From an uncultured Paraprevotella sp. (GTDB taxonomy: Bacteria > Bacteroidota > Bacteroidia > Bacteroidales > Bacteroidaceae): DNA of 64,000 nucleotides. The number at the start of each line of letters is the position of its first letter. Within the stretch, counting starts at the first letter, position 1. Below the pieces are notes generated by a model that had not been told where the DNA came from, searched no databases, and worked only from the letters and a program-made list of their open reading frames with translations. The position numbers and the translations under genes were made by a program. Location of the stretch: contig URKA01000001.1 of the NCBI GenBank assembly GCA_900548345.1, positions 62,001-126,000 on the forward strand, given 5' to 3'. Positions 7,849 to 16,345 of the stretch are shown here, one piece after another.

Positions 7849-9684
7849 CTATAGGCTCTGCATATCATTCAACTTCTTATAATATCCATCCAAGGCGATG
7901 AGTTCCTCATGCGTACCACGTTCCACAATTTCGCCCTCATAAAGCACACAGATTTCATCGGCATTCTTAATCGTACTGAGACGGTGGGCAATGGCAATGG
8001 TCGTACGCGACTTCATCAAACGTTCTAACGCCTCCTGTACCAAACGTTCCGACTCCGTATCCAGTGCCGACGTAGCCTCATCCAGAATCAATATCGGCGG
8101 GTTCTTCAGAATGGCACGGGCTATGCTGACGCGCTGGCGCTGTCCGCCGGACAAACGGCCGCCACGGTCACCAATCATCGTATCATAGCCATTCTCCGTT
8201 TCCATGATGAAATCATGCGCGTTGGCTATCTTGGCGGCCTCTATCACCTGTTCCATCGTGGCATTCTCCACACCGAAAGTGATGTTGTTATAGAATGTGT
8301 CATTGAAGAGAATGGCCTCCTGATTGACATTTCCGATAAGTGCGCGCAAACTTGAGATGGACACATCTTTCACATTCTTCCCGTCAATCAGCAAAGCTCC
8401 TTCGCGCACCTCATGATAACGGGGCACCAAGTCGACCATGGTAGACTTGCCGGACCCGGACTGCCCGACCAATGCAACGGTCTTCCCCTTGGGAACTTTC
8501 AGGTTGATATGTTTCAACACATCGCGTCCTTCCGTATAACTGAAAGATACATCCTTAAACTCCAGTTCACGTTCAAAGTCATCGAGTGGCAATGGTCTCT
8601 CAGGGTCTTTGATATGATTCTCCGCTTTCAGTATCATGTCGATACGGTCCATACTGGCCAATCCCAAAGGCACGTTGTAAAAGGCCTTGGAAAACTCCTT
8701 CAAGGGATTGATGATGGAATAAAGGATTACCAGATAAAAGATAAAGATGGATGCATCTATCGTGGAATAACTATTCAGAATCAATGCACCGCCAAACCAC
8801 AGCACGATGACAATCACGCATGTACCTAAGAACTCACTCATCGGATGCGCCGAAGTCTGACGGATAACCATCTCGTTCATCGCATCGCGGAATTCATTAT
8901 TGGTCTTGGTGAAACGCATGGACATCTTCCGTTCCGCAATAAATGCCTTGATGATACGCAAACCGCCCAAAGTTTCGTCCAGCTGTGACATAATATCTCC
9001 CCACTGGGCCTGCGCCACTACAGACTGGCTTTTCAGTTTGCGGCTGATAACGCCCATTATCCAACCGGCAAAAGGCAAGACTATCAGCACAAACAGAGTC
9101 AGTTGCCAACTGATGGTAAACAAGGTGATAAAGCAGACAACCAATGTGATGGGATTGCGTATAAGCATATCGATGGAACTGGTGATGGAGTTTTCCACAA
9201 CGGATACATCCGCACTCATTCGGGCAATGATATCCCCCTTGCGCTCCTCGGAAAAGAAACTCAACGGCAGTTTCAACACCTTATCATATACTTGTATGCG
9301 GATATCCCTCACGATACCTGTACGTAGCGGAACCATTACGGCCGAAGAAGCGAAATATCCCATAGTCTTCAACAAAGTCATGATTATCAGAATGACTCCC
9401 ATCATGATAAGGGTAAAGAAAGCACCTCTCGTATCAATCACATGATTAATGAAATAGTATCCGTTATTGACCAGCACGTCCTTGTTCAGATGATGTATAT
9501 CCATCGGCATATACTCGTACTTGGTCGTATCTATCTTAAACAGGATGTTCAGAATGGGAATCAACGCCATAAAGGAAAATACGTTCATCCATTGGGATAC
9601 GAAATTAAGGATTACGGCCCAAGTCAGGTATTTGCGATATGGCTTCATATATCGCTTGAGCAGGGAGAAGAATTGCTTTATCAT
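7849..9684 (-). CDS. MsbA-like ABC transporter, fused permease and ATPase
   Basis: A 611-residue half-transporter that would dimerise in the inner membrane and flip lipid-linked substrates such as lipid A or export drugs. The N-terminal ~320 residues hold about six membrane helices. The ATPase domain carries Walker A GQSGSGKST near residue 395, signature LSGGQRQR near 502, Walker B ILILDEATSALD near 525 and the H-loop in IAIAHRLST. The length fits the MsbA/LmrA family. Its location between two surface-glycan transcription units supports a role in lipid or glycolipid export, but the sequence alone does not separate MsbA from other exporters. A consensus promoter precedes it at 9711-9742. Confidence 0.93.
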   Translation of the reverse strand: MIKQFFSLLKRYMKPYRKYLTWAVILNFVSQWMNVFSFMALIPILNILFKIDTTKYEYMPMDIHHLNKDVLVNNGYYFINHVIDTRGAFFTLIMMGVILIIMTLLKTMGYFASSAVMVPLRTGIVRDIRIQVYDKVLKLPLSFFSEERKGDIIARMSADVSVVENSITSSIDMLIRNPITLVVCFITLFTISWQLTLFVLIVLPFAGWIMGVISRKLKSQSVVAQAQWGDIMSQLDETLGGLRIIKAFIAERKMSMRFTKTNNEFRDAMNEMVIRQTSAHPMSEFLGTCVIVIVLWFGGALILNSYSTIDASIFIFYLVILYSIINPLKEFSKAFYNVPLGLASMDRIDMILKAENHIKDPERPLPLDDFERELEFKDVSFSYTEGRDVLKHINLKVPKGKTVALVGQSGSGKSTMVDLVPRYHEVREGALLIDGKNVKDVSISSLRALIGNVNQEAILFNDTFYNNITFGVENATMEQVIEAAKIANAHDFIMETENGYDTMIGDRGGRLSGGQRQRVSIARAILKNPPILILDEATSALDTESERLVQEALERLMKSRTTIAIAHRLSTIKNADEICVLYEGEIVERGTHEELIALDGYYKKLNDMQSL

Positions 9685-9710
9685 AAAACTCTATATATAG
9701 AATAATGCTG

Positions 9711-9742
9711 CAAAAATAGTCGTTTTTATTCAAACTATCAAA
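9711..9742 (-). promoter_or_regulatory. Promoter of the ABC transporter gene
   Basis: Read on the minus strand: TTTG (9742-9739), a 20-bp spacer, then TATTTTTG (9718-9711). The transporter ATG is at 9684, leaving a leader of about 20 nt. Confidence 0.75.
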
Positions 9743-9801
9743 TAATTCTCGACTCCGTATCAGGCGTATTCATAAAATCCACAACTGGTAGAGTCAACCA
9801 G

Positions 9802-9908
9802 CACAACAAAACGCTATCGTTTCTCGTATTTCACACTATTGTTTTTTTGTTATTACCAATTAATTATGTATCTTTGCCTGTATTAGACGGCTCATCTTGT
9901 GAAGAGAT
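9802..9908 (+). promoter_or_regulatory. Second copy of the invertible-type promoter, apparently fixed
   Basis: Positions 9802-9879 match 2583-2660 at all but three positions. This includes TTTG (9846-9849), the 19-bp spacer and TATCTTTG (9869-9876). The following tattaga..gaagaga arm is also present in diverged form at 9881-9908. No inverted partner arm was found between here and the transporter start at 9684, so this copy looks locked facing right. It would drive the GT90 and GT8 genes from a start near 9883. Confidence 0.85.
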
Positions 9909-9953
9909 GATTAAACTCCAACAGAACCGTCCATTCTGATTACCAGAATAAAT

Positions 9954-10964
9954 ATGAAAGACAATATCACTTATAAGTTCAAAAGCGGGAAACCGATAAA
10001 GGCCCTTAATTTCCTTTGCGGTTTCACCAAGCAACTCATACCCAACATCTTTTTCAGAGCCAGGTTACCAAGACTTTTGAAAGAAGCATGCAAACGGCCG
10101 GACTATGCCTATATCAAACAACGGGTAGACTATTACATCAAGATAAACACACCGTTCACGGTATCTCCTGACGACCAGTATCTGAAAGACAGAAGTTGGA
10201 TTCATTATACCGGAGAGATAGGGAAATACAAACGTAAGATGTTCCACACGGCCTATTACCTCGACCAGTATGAAATCACCAGATGGTTCCCGCGTCATCT
10301 GCGCTGGAATTTCTGCCCCGGCGACGTATATTTCACTCCGGAAGTACCGACTATCGTAAAAAGCCGCCTGCTGGCAACAAACAATGACAATTCCGTCATA
10401 TTGAAGCTGGACAAACTGCGCCACTTCATGTTCGTGAACGACCCTGTTCCTTTCCGCGAAAAGAAAGACATGGCCATTTTTCGTGGCAAAATCCGTCAGA
10501 GCCGCGTAAGGACAAGATTCTTAGAGATGTTTTTCGGGCATCCGATGTTCGACTGCGGCGTAGTGGGCAGAAACGAAGGATGTCCCGATGCATGGATGAC
10601 ACAGAAAAAAACTGTCCGCGAGCATCTGGACTACAAATTCATCATGGCACTCGAAGGCAATGACGTGGCCTCAAACCTCAAATGGGTCATGTCGTCCAAC
10701 TCATTGGCTGTCATGACGCGCCCCACATGCGAAACATGGTTTATGGAAGGCACACTGAAACCCGATTATCACTACGTGGAAGTGAAAGAGGATTTTTCTG
10801 ACCTTTCCGATAAGTTGCAATACTACATAGACAATCCGGAAAAAGCGGAAGAGATTATCGCACACGCCCATGAATATGTCAGGCAGTTCCAAGACGAAAA
10901 AAGAGAAGAGTTGATTTCTTTGTTAGTAACAGACAAATATTTCCGCCTTTCGGGACAGAAATGA
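9954..10964 (+). CDS. Family 90 (LPS/CAP10-type) glycosyltransferase
   Basis: A 336-residue protein recognised as the GT90/CAP10 family by FRGKIRQSRVRTRFLE near residue 178, YKFIMALEGNDVASNLKWVM near residues 226-245 and the following SSNSLAVMTRPTCETWFMEG donor-site segment. Related proteins transfer xylose or other pentoses and hexoses to LPS or capsules. In Bacteroides they are common in LPS core loci. The gene follows the fixed copy of the glycan promoter with a leader of about 70 nt. Its stop overlaps the next start as ATGA, so it is coupled to the GT8 gene. The donor sugar is not known. Confidence 0.9.
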   Translation: MKDNITYKFKSGKPIKALNFLCGFTKQLIPNIFFRARLPRLLKEACKRPDYAYIKQRVDYYIKINTPFTVSPDDQYLKDRSWIHYTGEIGKYKRKMFHTAYYLDQYEITRWFPRHLRWNFCPGDVYFTPEVPTIVKSRLLATNNDNSVILKLDKLRHFMFVNDPVPFREKKDMAIFRGKIRQSRVRTRFLEMFFGHPMFDCGVVGRNEGCPDAWMTQKKTVREHLDYKFIMALEGNDVASNLKWVMSSNSLAVMTRPTCETWFMEGTLKPDYHYVEVKEDFSDLSDKLQYYIDNPEKAEEIIAHAHEYVRQFQDEKREELISLLVTDKYFRLSGQK

Positions 10965-11911
10965 AGAACATTCCGATTATTATGATACACATCGCCTGTA
11001 ACATCGACCATAATTACGTACGCCATTGTGCCGTCACATTGGTTTCTTTGTTTGAGAACAACAAAGAAGAGAATATCGCCGTACATATCATCGCACGAGA
11101 CTTAACCGATAACGACAAAAAGATATTGGATGAACTGTGCAGAAAATACCACAACACCATTCACTACTATGCTCCGGACGAAGAAATGCTGAAAGGGTTT
11201 ACCATCCGGAAATTCAGCAAACGCATAAGCATGGCCACTTATTACAGATGCATCCTTTCGGCACTGTTACCTACAACCATCGATAAAGTGCTGTATCTGG
11301 ATTGCGACATCGTGGTGCTCGGAAGCATCGCCCCTCTTTGGAACACACCATTGGAAAGCAAAGGCGTTGCCGCCGTAGAGGATATCGGCTGTCACGAAAC
11401 GCAACGTTACGATATACTGAAGTACCCCATGGAGTATTCTTACTTCAATGCCGGTGTACTGCTCATCAACCTTGCCTATTGGCGTGAACACGATGTGGCC
11501 CATGCCTGCGTGGAATACTTCCACAAATATCCCGAACGCATACTGTTCAACGACCAGGATTTACTGAACAGCATCCTGTGCAAGCACAAAGTCTTGATAG
11601 CCCCACGTTGGAATGCACAAGACGGTTTTTACCGCAACACAGAGAATTGCAGGGTATGGAGAGAGGATTTTGCCGACGACCTCCTGTCACCTGTCATCCT
11701 GCATTACACCAACCGAAAACCGTGGGAATACGACAGCCAGCACCCCATGCGCAATGAATATGCCAAGTATCTGGATTTAACCCCATGGAAAGGGCAATAT
11801 CCATGGAAAAGTCCTGTCAGCCGGCTCAAACGTTTTTTCCGCCTGCTACCATTCAATCTATCTTTAAGACAACCGAAGTACATAGACTTACATTCGTTAA
11901 AAACAAAATAA
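10961..11911 (+). CDS. Family 8 glycosyltransferase (LPS hexosyltransferase type)
   Basis: A 316-residue retaining GT-A enzyme of family 8. It shows IHIACNIDHNYVRHCAVTLVSL at the start (residues 10-30), the DxD motif in YLDCDIVVLG (Asp114 and Asp116) and FNAGVLLINL near residue 163, with NDQDLLN near 195. This is the pattern of RfaJ/RfaI-type LPS glucosyl- and galactosyltransferases and of general stress protein A. The ATGA overlap with the GT90 gene indicates a two-gene unit. It converges on the minus-strand LPS operon that ends at 11969, with only a 57-bp gap. Sugar identity is unknown. Confidence 0.93.
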   Translation: MKNIPIIMIHIACNIDHNYVRHCAVTLVSLFENNKEENIAVHIIARDLTDNDKKILDELCRKYHNTIHYYAPDEEMLKGFTIRKFSKRISMATYYRCILSALLPTTIDKVLYLDCDIVVLGSIAPLWNTPLESKGVAAVEDIGCHETQRYDILKYPMEYSYFNAGVLLINLAYWREHDVAHACVEYFHKYPERILFNDQDLLNSILCKHKVLIAPRWNAQDGFYRNTENCRVWREDFADDLLSPVILHYTNRKPWEYDSQHPMRNEYAKYLDLTPWKGQYPWKSPVSRLKRFFRLLPFNLSLRQPKYIDLHSLKTK

Positions 11912-11968
11912 GTCTTGAAAAGAAGGGAGTACCGCCAAAAGCCTCCACCTCCCCTTTAATAAAGCAGA

Positions 11969-12766
11969 CTACTTCGTAAAAGAACTTTTCAGACCAGGAA
12001 TATACTGCGTCCAGAATCCTATACGACTGTCATGCATGAAACCGTGGCATCCCATCGGAAGTTCGAATGCATTCAGTTCATGGCAGAGCCTTGGTTTCAA
12101 GTCGTATGCAAATGACAACGCCGTTTTCACATCCGGATAAGAAAATTCATGAGGAATCAAAGCCCAGAAAATATCTTCATTATGCATTCCGTCATGACAG
12201 CTATTGAATATAGCTATCTCCTTTGCATAACGTTCGCAAGCCTCTGAAAAAGATACAACCTTACGAAGGCACAAACCGCCATTTCCTATTCTGCCAAACA
12301 TCTGCACCCTGGAAATCTTTCCAAAGGCTGCTGCCCACATCTTCCGGCACCACACATACAAGTTCAAGGGGAACATCCGGTATCGCGGTCTTAAAGGCCA
12401 TGGAGCCGCCACTATATCATAGTCCTTAGCACACCATTCCGACAACTCATCCTTAAAAATCCAGGCATCCGTATGACATATCAGAATATACTTACAATCT
12501 ATGAACATATCATAGAACTCTTTAGACATCATCATTTCATTATACCCTTGGATACCCCGTTTCTTCCCCAACCAGTCCCCTGAAACCGCTAATCTCTCCG
12601 CTTGCGGACAAATGGCAAAAATCTCTTCGAAGTCTATTCCCGCAGGATATACAAAACACACAGGATAAGACGAAAGCACACGCAGATTATTTCTTAACGC
12701 CGCTTCTTCCCAAGCCAACAATCGGTTCTTGTATAAAGGTATTACAATTTTTACCAGTGTCTTCAT
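11969..12766 (-). CDS. DUF5672 family protein, probable glycosyltransferase
   Basis: A 265-residue protein with VKIVIPLYKNRLLAWEE at the start, YILICHTDAWIFKDELSEWC near residues 97-116, YDIVAAPWP near 120, and GRIGNGGLCLRK near 160, then HNEDIFWA near 195. This arrangement (a position for an acidic metal-binding residue, then NGG and ED motifs) is that of DUF5672, a GT-A-like family found in LPS and capsule clusters. It is the last gene of the leftward LPS operon that starts at 18401. An ATG three codons upstream (12775) is an alternative start. A roughly 150-bp gap separates it from the preceding gene. Activity is inferred from family and context. Confidence 0.82.
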   Translation of the reverse strand: MKTLVKIVIPLYKNRLLAWEEAALRNNLRVLSSYPVCFVYPAGIDFEEIFAICPQAERLAVSGDWLGKKRGIQGYNEMMMSKEFYDMFIDCKYILICHTDAWIFKDELSEWCAKDYDIVAAPWPLRPRYRMFPLNLYVWCRKMWAAAFGKISRVQMFGRIGNGGLCLRKVVSFSEACERYAKEIAIFNSCHDGMHNEDIFWALIPHEFSYPDVKTALSFAYDLKPRLCHELNAFELPMGCHGFMHDSRIGFWTQYIPGLKSSFTK

Positions 12767-12914
12767 TTCGCACATCCTACTATATTCTTTTTTCTATATT
12801 TAGACTTTATCCACAAATGCCTTTATCAAGAGCAAAGGTACATATTCCACTGATGATAAACAATATTTTCCAACAAGAATGTCCACAATGCCGGAAACAG
12901 GGCACAACCACCCT

Positions 12915-13898
12915 CTACAACCGTTCCCGTTTCAAGGTTATCAAAGAAGGTAACAACCACTTAAGATATTTATTCCTGCGCTCCAGACGATAGTCTGCTA
13001 CCCCTGCATCCAACGTCTCAGAAAGAAATTTATACAATGGGACTTTCTGGCACTGATCAATCTTTAACCGTTTTATCTTCTTGTAGAGCAATCCTCGGCG
13101 AAGCCGTTTTTTATATTCTCCCAATCTTGACGACAACCTCCTCTCCATATAGCTTACCACCATGATATCTTCCCTGACACCGTTACCTGCTTTATGAGAT
13201 GCAATAGTGGCTTTCTGTGCATGCTGACGAAAAGAATTCAGCGGCCTATAAACCTCCACCACACTCCCTTGCATGGACATCTCAAACCAAAACAGCCAGT
13301 CCCCGCAGTATTTCATGGACAGAAAAGGAGAATCAACAAGCTTCACAGCATATTCCCGTCGGAAAATGACTCCACTTGCATTGATGATATAATTCTTCCA
13401 ATACAAATCATATTCCGCAAAACGCTTACCGTCAAAGCATGCAAAATCCTTCTTCCAACGTTTTCCCCAGTGGTTCGGGTCACAATGTTTTATCTTTCCG
13501 GCAGAATCGATTAGGACAGAACCCACATAACATATTGCCGTATCGGCATATTTCTCCGCCAGCCCGACACAGGTATCCAGAAAATCAGGCTCGGCAAGGT
13601 CGTCCGCCTCAGCAATCCATACATATTTCCCACGAGACAGGGATATGCCCTTCATCCACTGCACAAAAGGACTTCCCGTGTTCTTCTCGTTTATTACGAT
13701 ATGGGATACATGGGGATTCTCCCGATATTCCGCCAATACCTCCGCACTGTTGTCCGTAGAAGCATCGTCCAACAGAATCAGCTCATAATCCGTATAGGTC
13801 TGGTTTAATATCGAATCAATCCGCTCCCTCAGATAACCGGCATAGTTATAATTGGGCACCACCACACTCACCAAAGGACAATGTTCTCGTTCCGCCAT
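12915..13898 (-). CDS. Family 2 glycosyltransferase, LPS operon
   Basis: A 327-residue GT2 enzyme with LVSVVVPNYNYAGYLRERID, LLDDASTDNS near residue 47 and VWIAEADDLAEPDF near residue 95. It closely resembles the product of 2734-3708. The start is placed at the ATG at 13898; an ATG three codons earlier is possible. It lies 17 bp after the stop of the GlfT-like gene and belongs to the leftward LPS operon. It likely extends the LPS core or O-glycan at the cytoplasmic face of the inner membrane. The transferred sugar is not deducible. Confidence 0.92.
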   Translation of the reverse strand: MAEREHCPLVSVVVPNYNYAGYLRERIDSILNQTYTDYELILLDDASTDNSAEVLAEYRENPHVSHIVINEKNTGSPFVQWMKGISLSRGKYVWIAEADDLAEPDFLDTCVGLAEKYADTAICYVGSVLIDSAGKIKHCDPNHWGKRWKKDFACFDGKRFAEYDLYWKNYIINASGVIFRREYAVKLVDSPFLSMKYCGDWLFWFEMSMQGSVVEVYRPLNSFRQHAQKATIASHKAGNGVREDIMVVSYMERRLSSRLGEYKKRLRRGLLYKKIKRLKIDQCQKVPLYKFLSETLDAGVADYRLERRNKYLKWLLPSLITLKRERL

Positions 13899-13915
13899 AT
13901 TACACAACAGATATT

Positions 13916-14818
13916 TTAGTTATTCATCCTTCCTAACCGTTCGCACACACCATCCCTATATGCCTTCCACAACAAAGGAATATCCTTCCATAAATAGGCT
14001 TTAGAGAAGGGAGCTGTAAACAGAGCCACCGCGAGATAACCCAACACACCGTTGAAGCCCCGCAGATACCTCACCCCCCAGTTCCTTCCGTAATGATGAT
14101 TGAGATAAGTGGAGTTACGGATTTGGTAAAAACGCTTCCATTTCTTTTTCCTGTTTCGCTCCGCCCAGCTATCATTTGAAAAGAACAGCTGTTTGTCCAT
14201 CAGCGCCGTGGGCACATAAAGTATCTTGAACCCGGCACGCACCGAACGCAGGCAATAATCCGTATCATCGCAGAAGATGAAAAGTTCTTTGTTGGGGAGC
14301 CCCACCTTTTCCACCACATCCCGACGGATAAGCGGCCCTTCGAAAGCCGTACCGCAGACCGCAACCGGCTCCGTCACCTGCATCTTCGACAGGCGGCCCT
14401 TATACATCGAGGCAAAAGGATTGGAAAGGTTATAGGCAAGAAAATCATGCGTGAATATCTGTCCGTCGAGCAAACGGCGGGGAGCCAATATGCCAATATC
14501 CTTACCCTCGGCATGCTTCAGAAGATGTTCCAGACAGTCGGGACGGGGGAACACATCATCGTCCATACACCAGATCCAATCCGCCCCCTCCTTGTAGGCA
14601 TACTGCATCCCCGTATAAAATCCTCCGGAACCGCCGACATTATCCTGCGTAATCACTGTCAGCCCCTGTTGTTCCGACAACCATCCGGCAGTACCGTCGG
14701 TACTTCCATTGTTTACAACGACAATCGACGCCAAGGGCTGATTCTGCCGCAAGCATCCGATATTCCTTTTCAGAAGCTCCAGACGGTTGTAAGTCACAAC
14801 TACAGCTATAATTTTCAT
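13916..14818 (-). CDS. GlfT/rhamnosyl-type family 2 glycosyltransferase
   Basis: A 300-residue GT2 protein with MKIIAVVVTYNRLELLKRNI, VVNNGSTDGTAGWL near residue 35 and WIWCMDDDVFPRP near residue 83, which has the DDD metal motif. This subgroup (COG1216) includes galactofuranosyl- and rhamnosyltransferases. The UDP-galactopyranose mutase gene in the same operon (16342-17454) makes galactofuranose transfer the best guess. The ATG at 14818 is preferred over a GTG two codons upstream. The gene starts 9 bp after the stop of the WaaP-like gene. Specificity is inferred from context only. Confidence 0.88.
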   Translation of the reverse strand: MKIIAVVVTYNRLELLKRNIGCLRQNQPLASIVVVNNGSTDGTAGWLSEQQGLTVITQDNVGGSGGFYTGMQYAYKEGADWIWCMDDDVFPRPDCLEHLLKHAEGKDIGILAPRRLLDGQIFTHDFLAYNLSNPFASMYKGRLSKMQVTEPVAVCGTAFEGPLIRRDVVEKVGLPNKELFIFCDDTDYCLRSVRAGFKILYVPTALMDKQLFFSNDSWAERNRKKKWKRFYQIRNSTYLNHHYGRNWGVRYLRGFNGVLGYLAVALFTAPFSKAYLWKDIPLLWKAYRDGVCERLGRMNN

Positions 14819-14827
14819 GGTCACACG

Positions 14828-15601
14828 TTAATAAAGGTCATCTATCTTACCCGGCTGCGTACTCCGGTATGCCTGCATCAGGCGGAAACACTCTTCTGCA
14901 TCGAAACCGCGCACACGGGCATATTCTTCCGCCATCAGACGGTGCATGTGCGGTGTTGCCGGCAGACGCTCGAAGTTCTTACAACCGGATTTAATATCGA
15001 GTTTACCGATAAACATACGGTTCAAATCCACAATATCCAGCTTTATCCCCTCTGGAGTCTTCCGGAACAGGATATTTCCCCGTCCGTAATCCTTGTGGGC
15101 ATAACCGTGCTCATGCAGCACCGCGGTGACGCGCCCCACTTCGCGCAACACCTCATCGGCATAATCAAAATGTTGGTAGAACAAATCATTATAGACATGC
15201 GTACATCCCGACATCAGCGTCACATAATAGCTGCGGTCGAAGAGCAACCCGCGGCGCACGTTCAGATAACCCACCGGAGCCGGCGTACCGACACCTATGC
15301 GCAGATACATCCTGGCATGCACATACGAGCGTTTCGCCTTCGAGGGACGGAACACACCGTACACAAACCGGTTGATGAGATTGGGACGATGGAACGACTT
15401 GACCACAAGGTCGTAACCGCCGAACGTCATCCTTCGCAACTCGTTACGACCTTTATACACCAGTTTCCCCTCTCCCGCCGCAAAACGTTCCGGAATGGTA
15501 TTCATGAACTCTTCCAGTCCCTTGAACGAGGAGTCGAGCACCAACGTGCGATGCGCAAACACGCGCTGCCATATCTGCCTGAACCGTAATTTTCCCATCA
15601 T
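14828..15601 (-). CDS. WaaP/Kdo kinase family lipopolysaccharide kinase
   Basis: A 257-residue protein-kinase-like enzyme. The catalytic loop is HEHGYAHKDYGRGNILF near residues 163-179 and the metal-binding segment is KLDIVDLNRM near 190. A VVKSF lysine motif lies near residue 65. This matches the WaaP/KdkA family that phosphorylates Kdo or heptose in the LPS inner core, strengthening the outer membrane through divalent cations. Two adjacent ATG codons (15601 and 15598) abut the upstream TAG directly. Its position between glycosyltransferases of the leftward operon supports an LPS-core substrate; whether that is Kdo or another sugar is open. Confidence 0.87.
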   Translation of the reverse strand: MMGKLRFRQIWQRVFAHRTLVLDSSFKGLEEFMNTIPERFAAGEGKLVYKGRNELRRMTFGGYDLVVKSFHRPNLINRFVYGVFRPSKAKRSYVHARMYLRIGVGTPAPVGYLNVRRGLLFDRSYYVTLMSGCTHVYNDLFYQHFDYADEVLREVGRVTAVLHEHGYAHKDYGRGNILFRKTPEGIKLDIVDLNRMFIGKLDIKSGCKNFERLPATPHMHRLMAEEYARVRGFDAEECFRLMQAYRSTQPGKIDDLY

Positions 15602-16345
15602 CTAAATCTTATCCAGTCCTTTCGTATACTTCAACCAATAATATTTCAGCGGGTTCTTATATTTCAACTGTTTCCACGGACGACTGCCATGCGGACGGTG
15701 CAACACGGGCAATGTCGTGAAAAGGTAATTGCGGAAACCTGCCTTCAGCGCTTCATGCGAGATGGTCACGTCGAACCAGTTCTTCGACGCATCCAGCCGG
15801 TCAAAATCGAACCGCTCCATAAAGGCCGGAGTCAACAGAGAACAGCAGAAACTGCAATGTTTCTTCTCCGCATAAACCTCCCCCTCATGTCCTTTGGCAT
15901 GAAGATAAGGATAATTGATGTTCCCTTCCTCATCCGTGGTCACCGCCGCCGCAATGGCACAATCCTGCCGCTCGCAGGCCCCGTCGTACAGGCCCTGCAA
16001 GGTATCTTTCCTCACTACCACGTCAGACTCCACAATCAACAGTCCGGCATCCTCTGCCAACGCTTCCTTGCGGGTCATCTGCAGCACTAAAAGGTAGTTG
16101 GGCGACGGATGGTCGGTCAGGTCGGAAAGGTTCACCAACCGGAAACCGTATTTCCGCGACGCCTCTTCCAGACGCGCCGTATTCTCCGGCGTACTGAAAT
16201 CATTATAAATGGTATAGGTGAAAGGCACGGAGAGCGACGAGCCCACCACGGCCTTCACGGTTTCTATCGTGGAGTCGACCGAATCCTTCACCGGAGTTAT
16301 GACATGCAGACATTTCATCTTATTCCTATCTGTTAGATTATTCAT
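15602..16345 (-). CDS. Glycosyltransferase family 2 protein, LPS operon
   Basis: A 247-residue protein with LHVITPVKDSVDSTIETVKAV near the start, YTIYNDFSTPENTARLE near residue 43 and LLIVESDVVVRKDTLQGL near residue 100, a short GT2 layout in which ESD would take the metal-binding role. The N-terminal ATG at 16345 overlaps the Glf stop as ATGA, so I keep it despite a second possible start nine codons downstream. The C-terminus is basic and aromatic (WKQLKYKNPLKYYWLKYTKG), consistent with membrane-surface association. Probably an LPS glycan transferase; specificity unknown. Confidence 0.83.
   Translation of the reverse strand: MNNLTDRNKMKCLHVITPVKDSVDSTIETVKAVVGSSLSVPFTYTIYNDFSTPENTARLEEASRKYGFRLVNLSDLTDHPSPNYLLVLQMTRKEALAEDAGLLIVESDVVVRKDTLQGLYDGACERQDCAIAAAVTTDEEGNINYPYLHAKGHEGEVYAEKKHCSFCCSLLTPAFMERFDFDRLDASKNWFDVTISHEALKAGFRNYLFTTLPVLHRPHGSRPWKQLKYKNPLKYYWLKYTKGLDKI

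Noticed and set aside
11912..11968. Possible bidirectional terminator between the GT8 and DUF5672 genes
   Set aside because: The gggag/ctccc pairing is weak with a long loop, so it was not listed as a feature.
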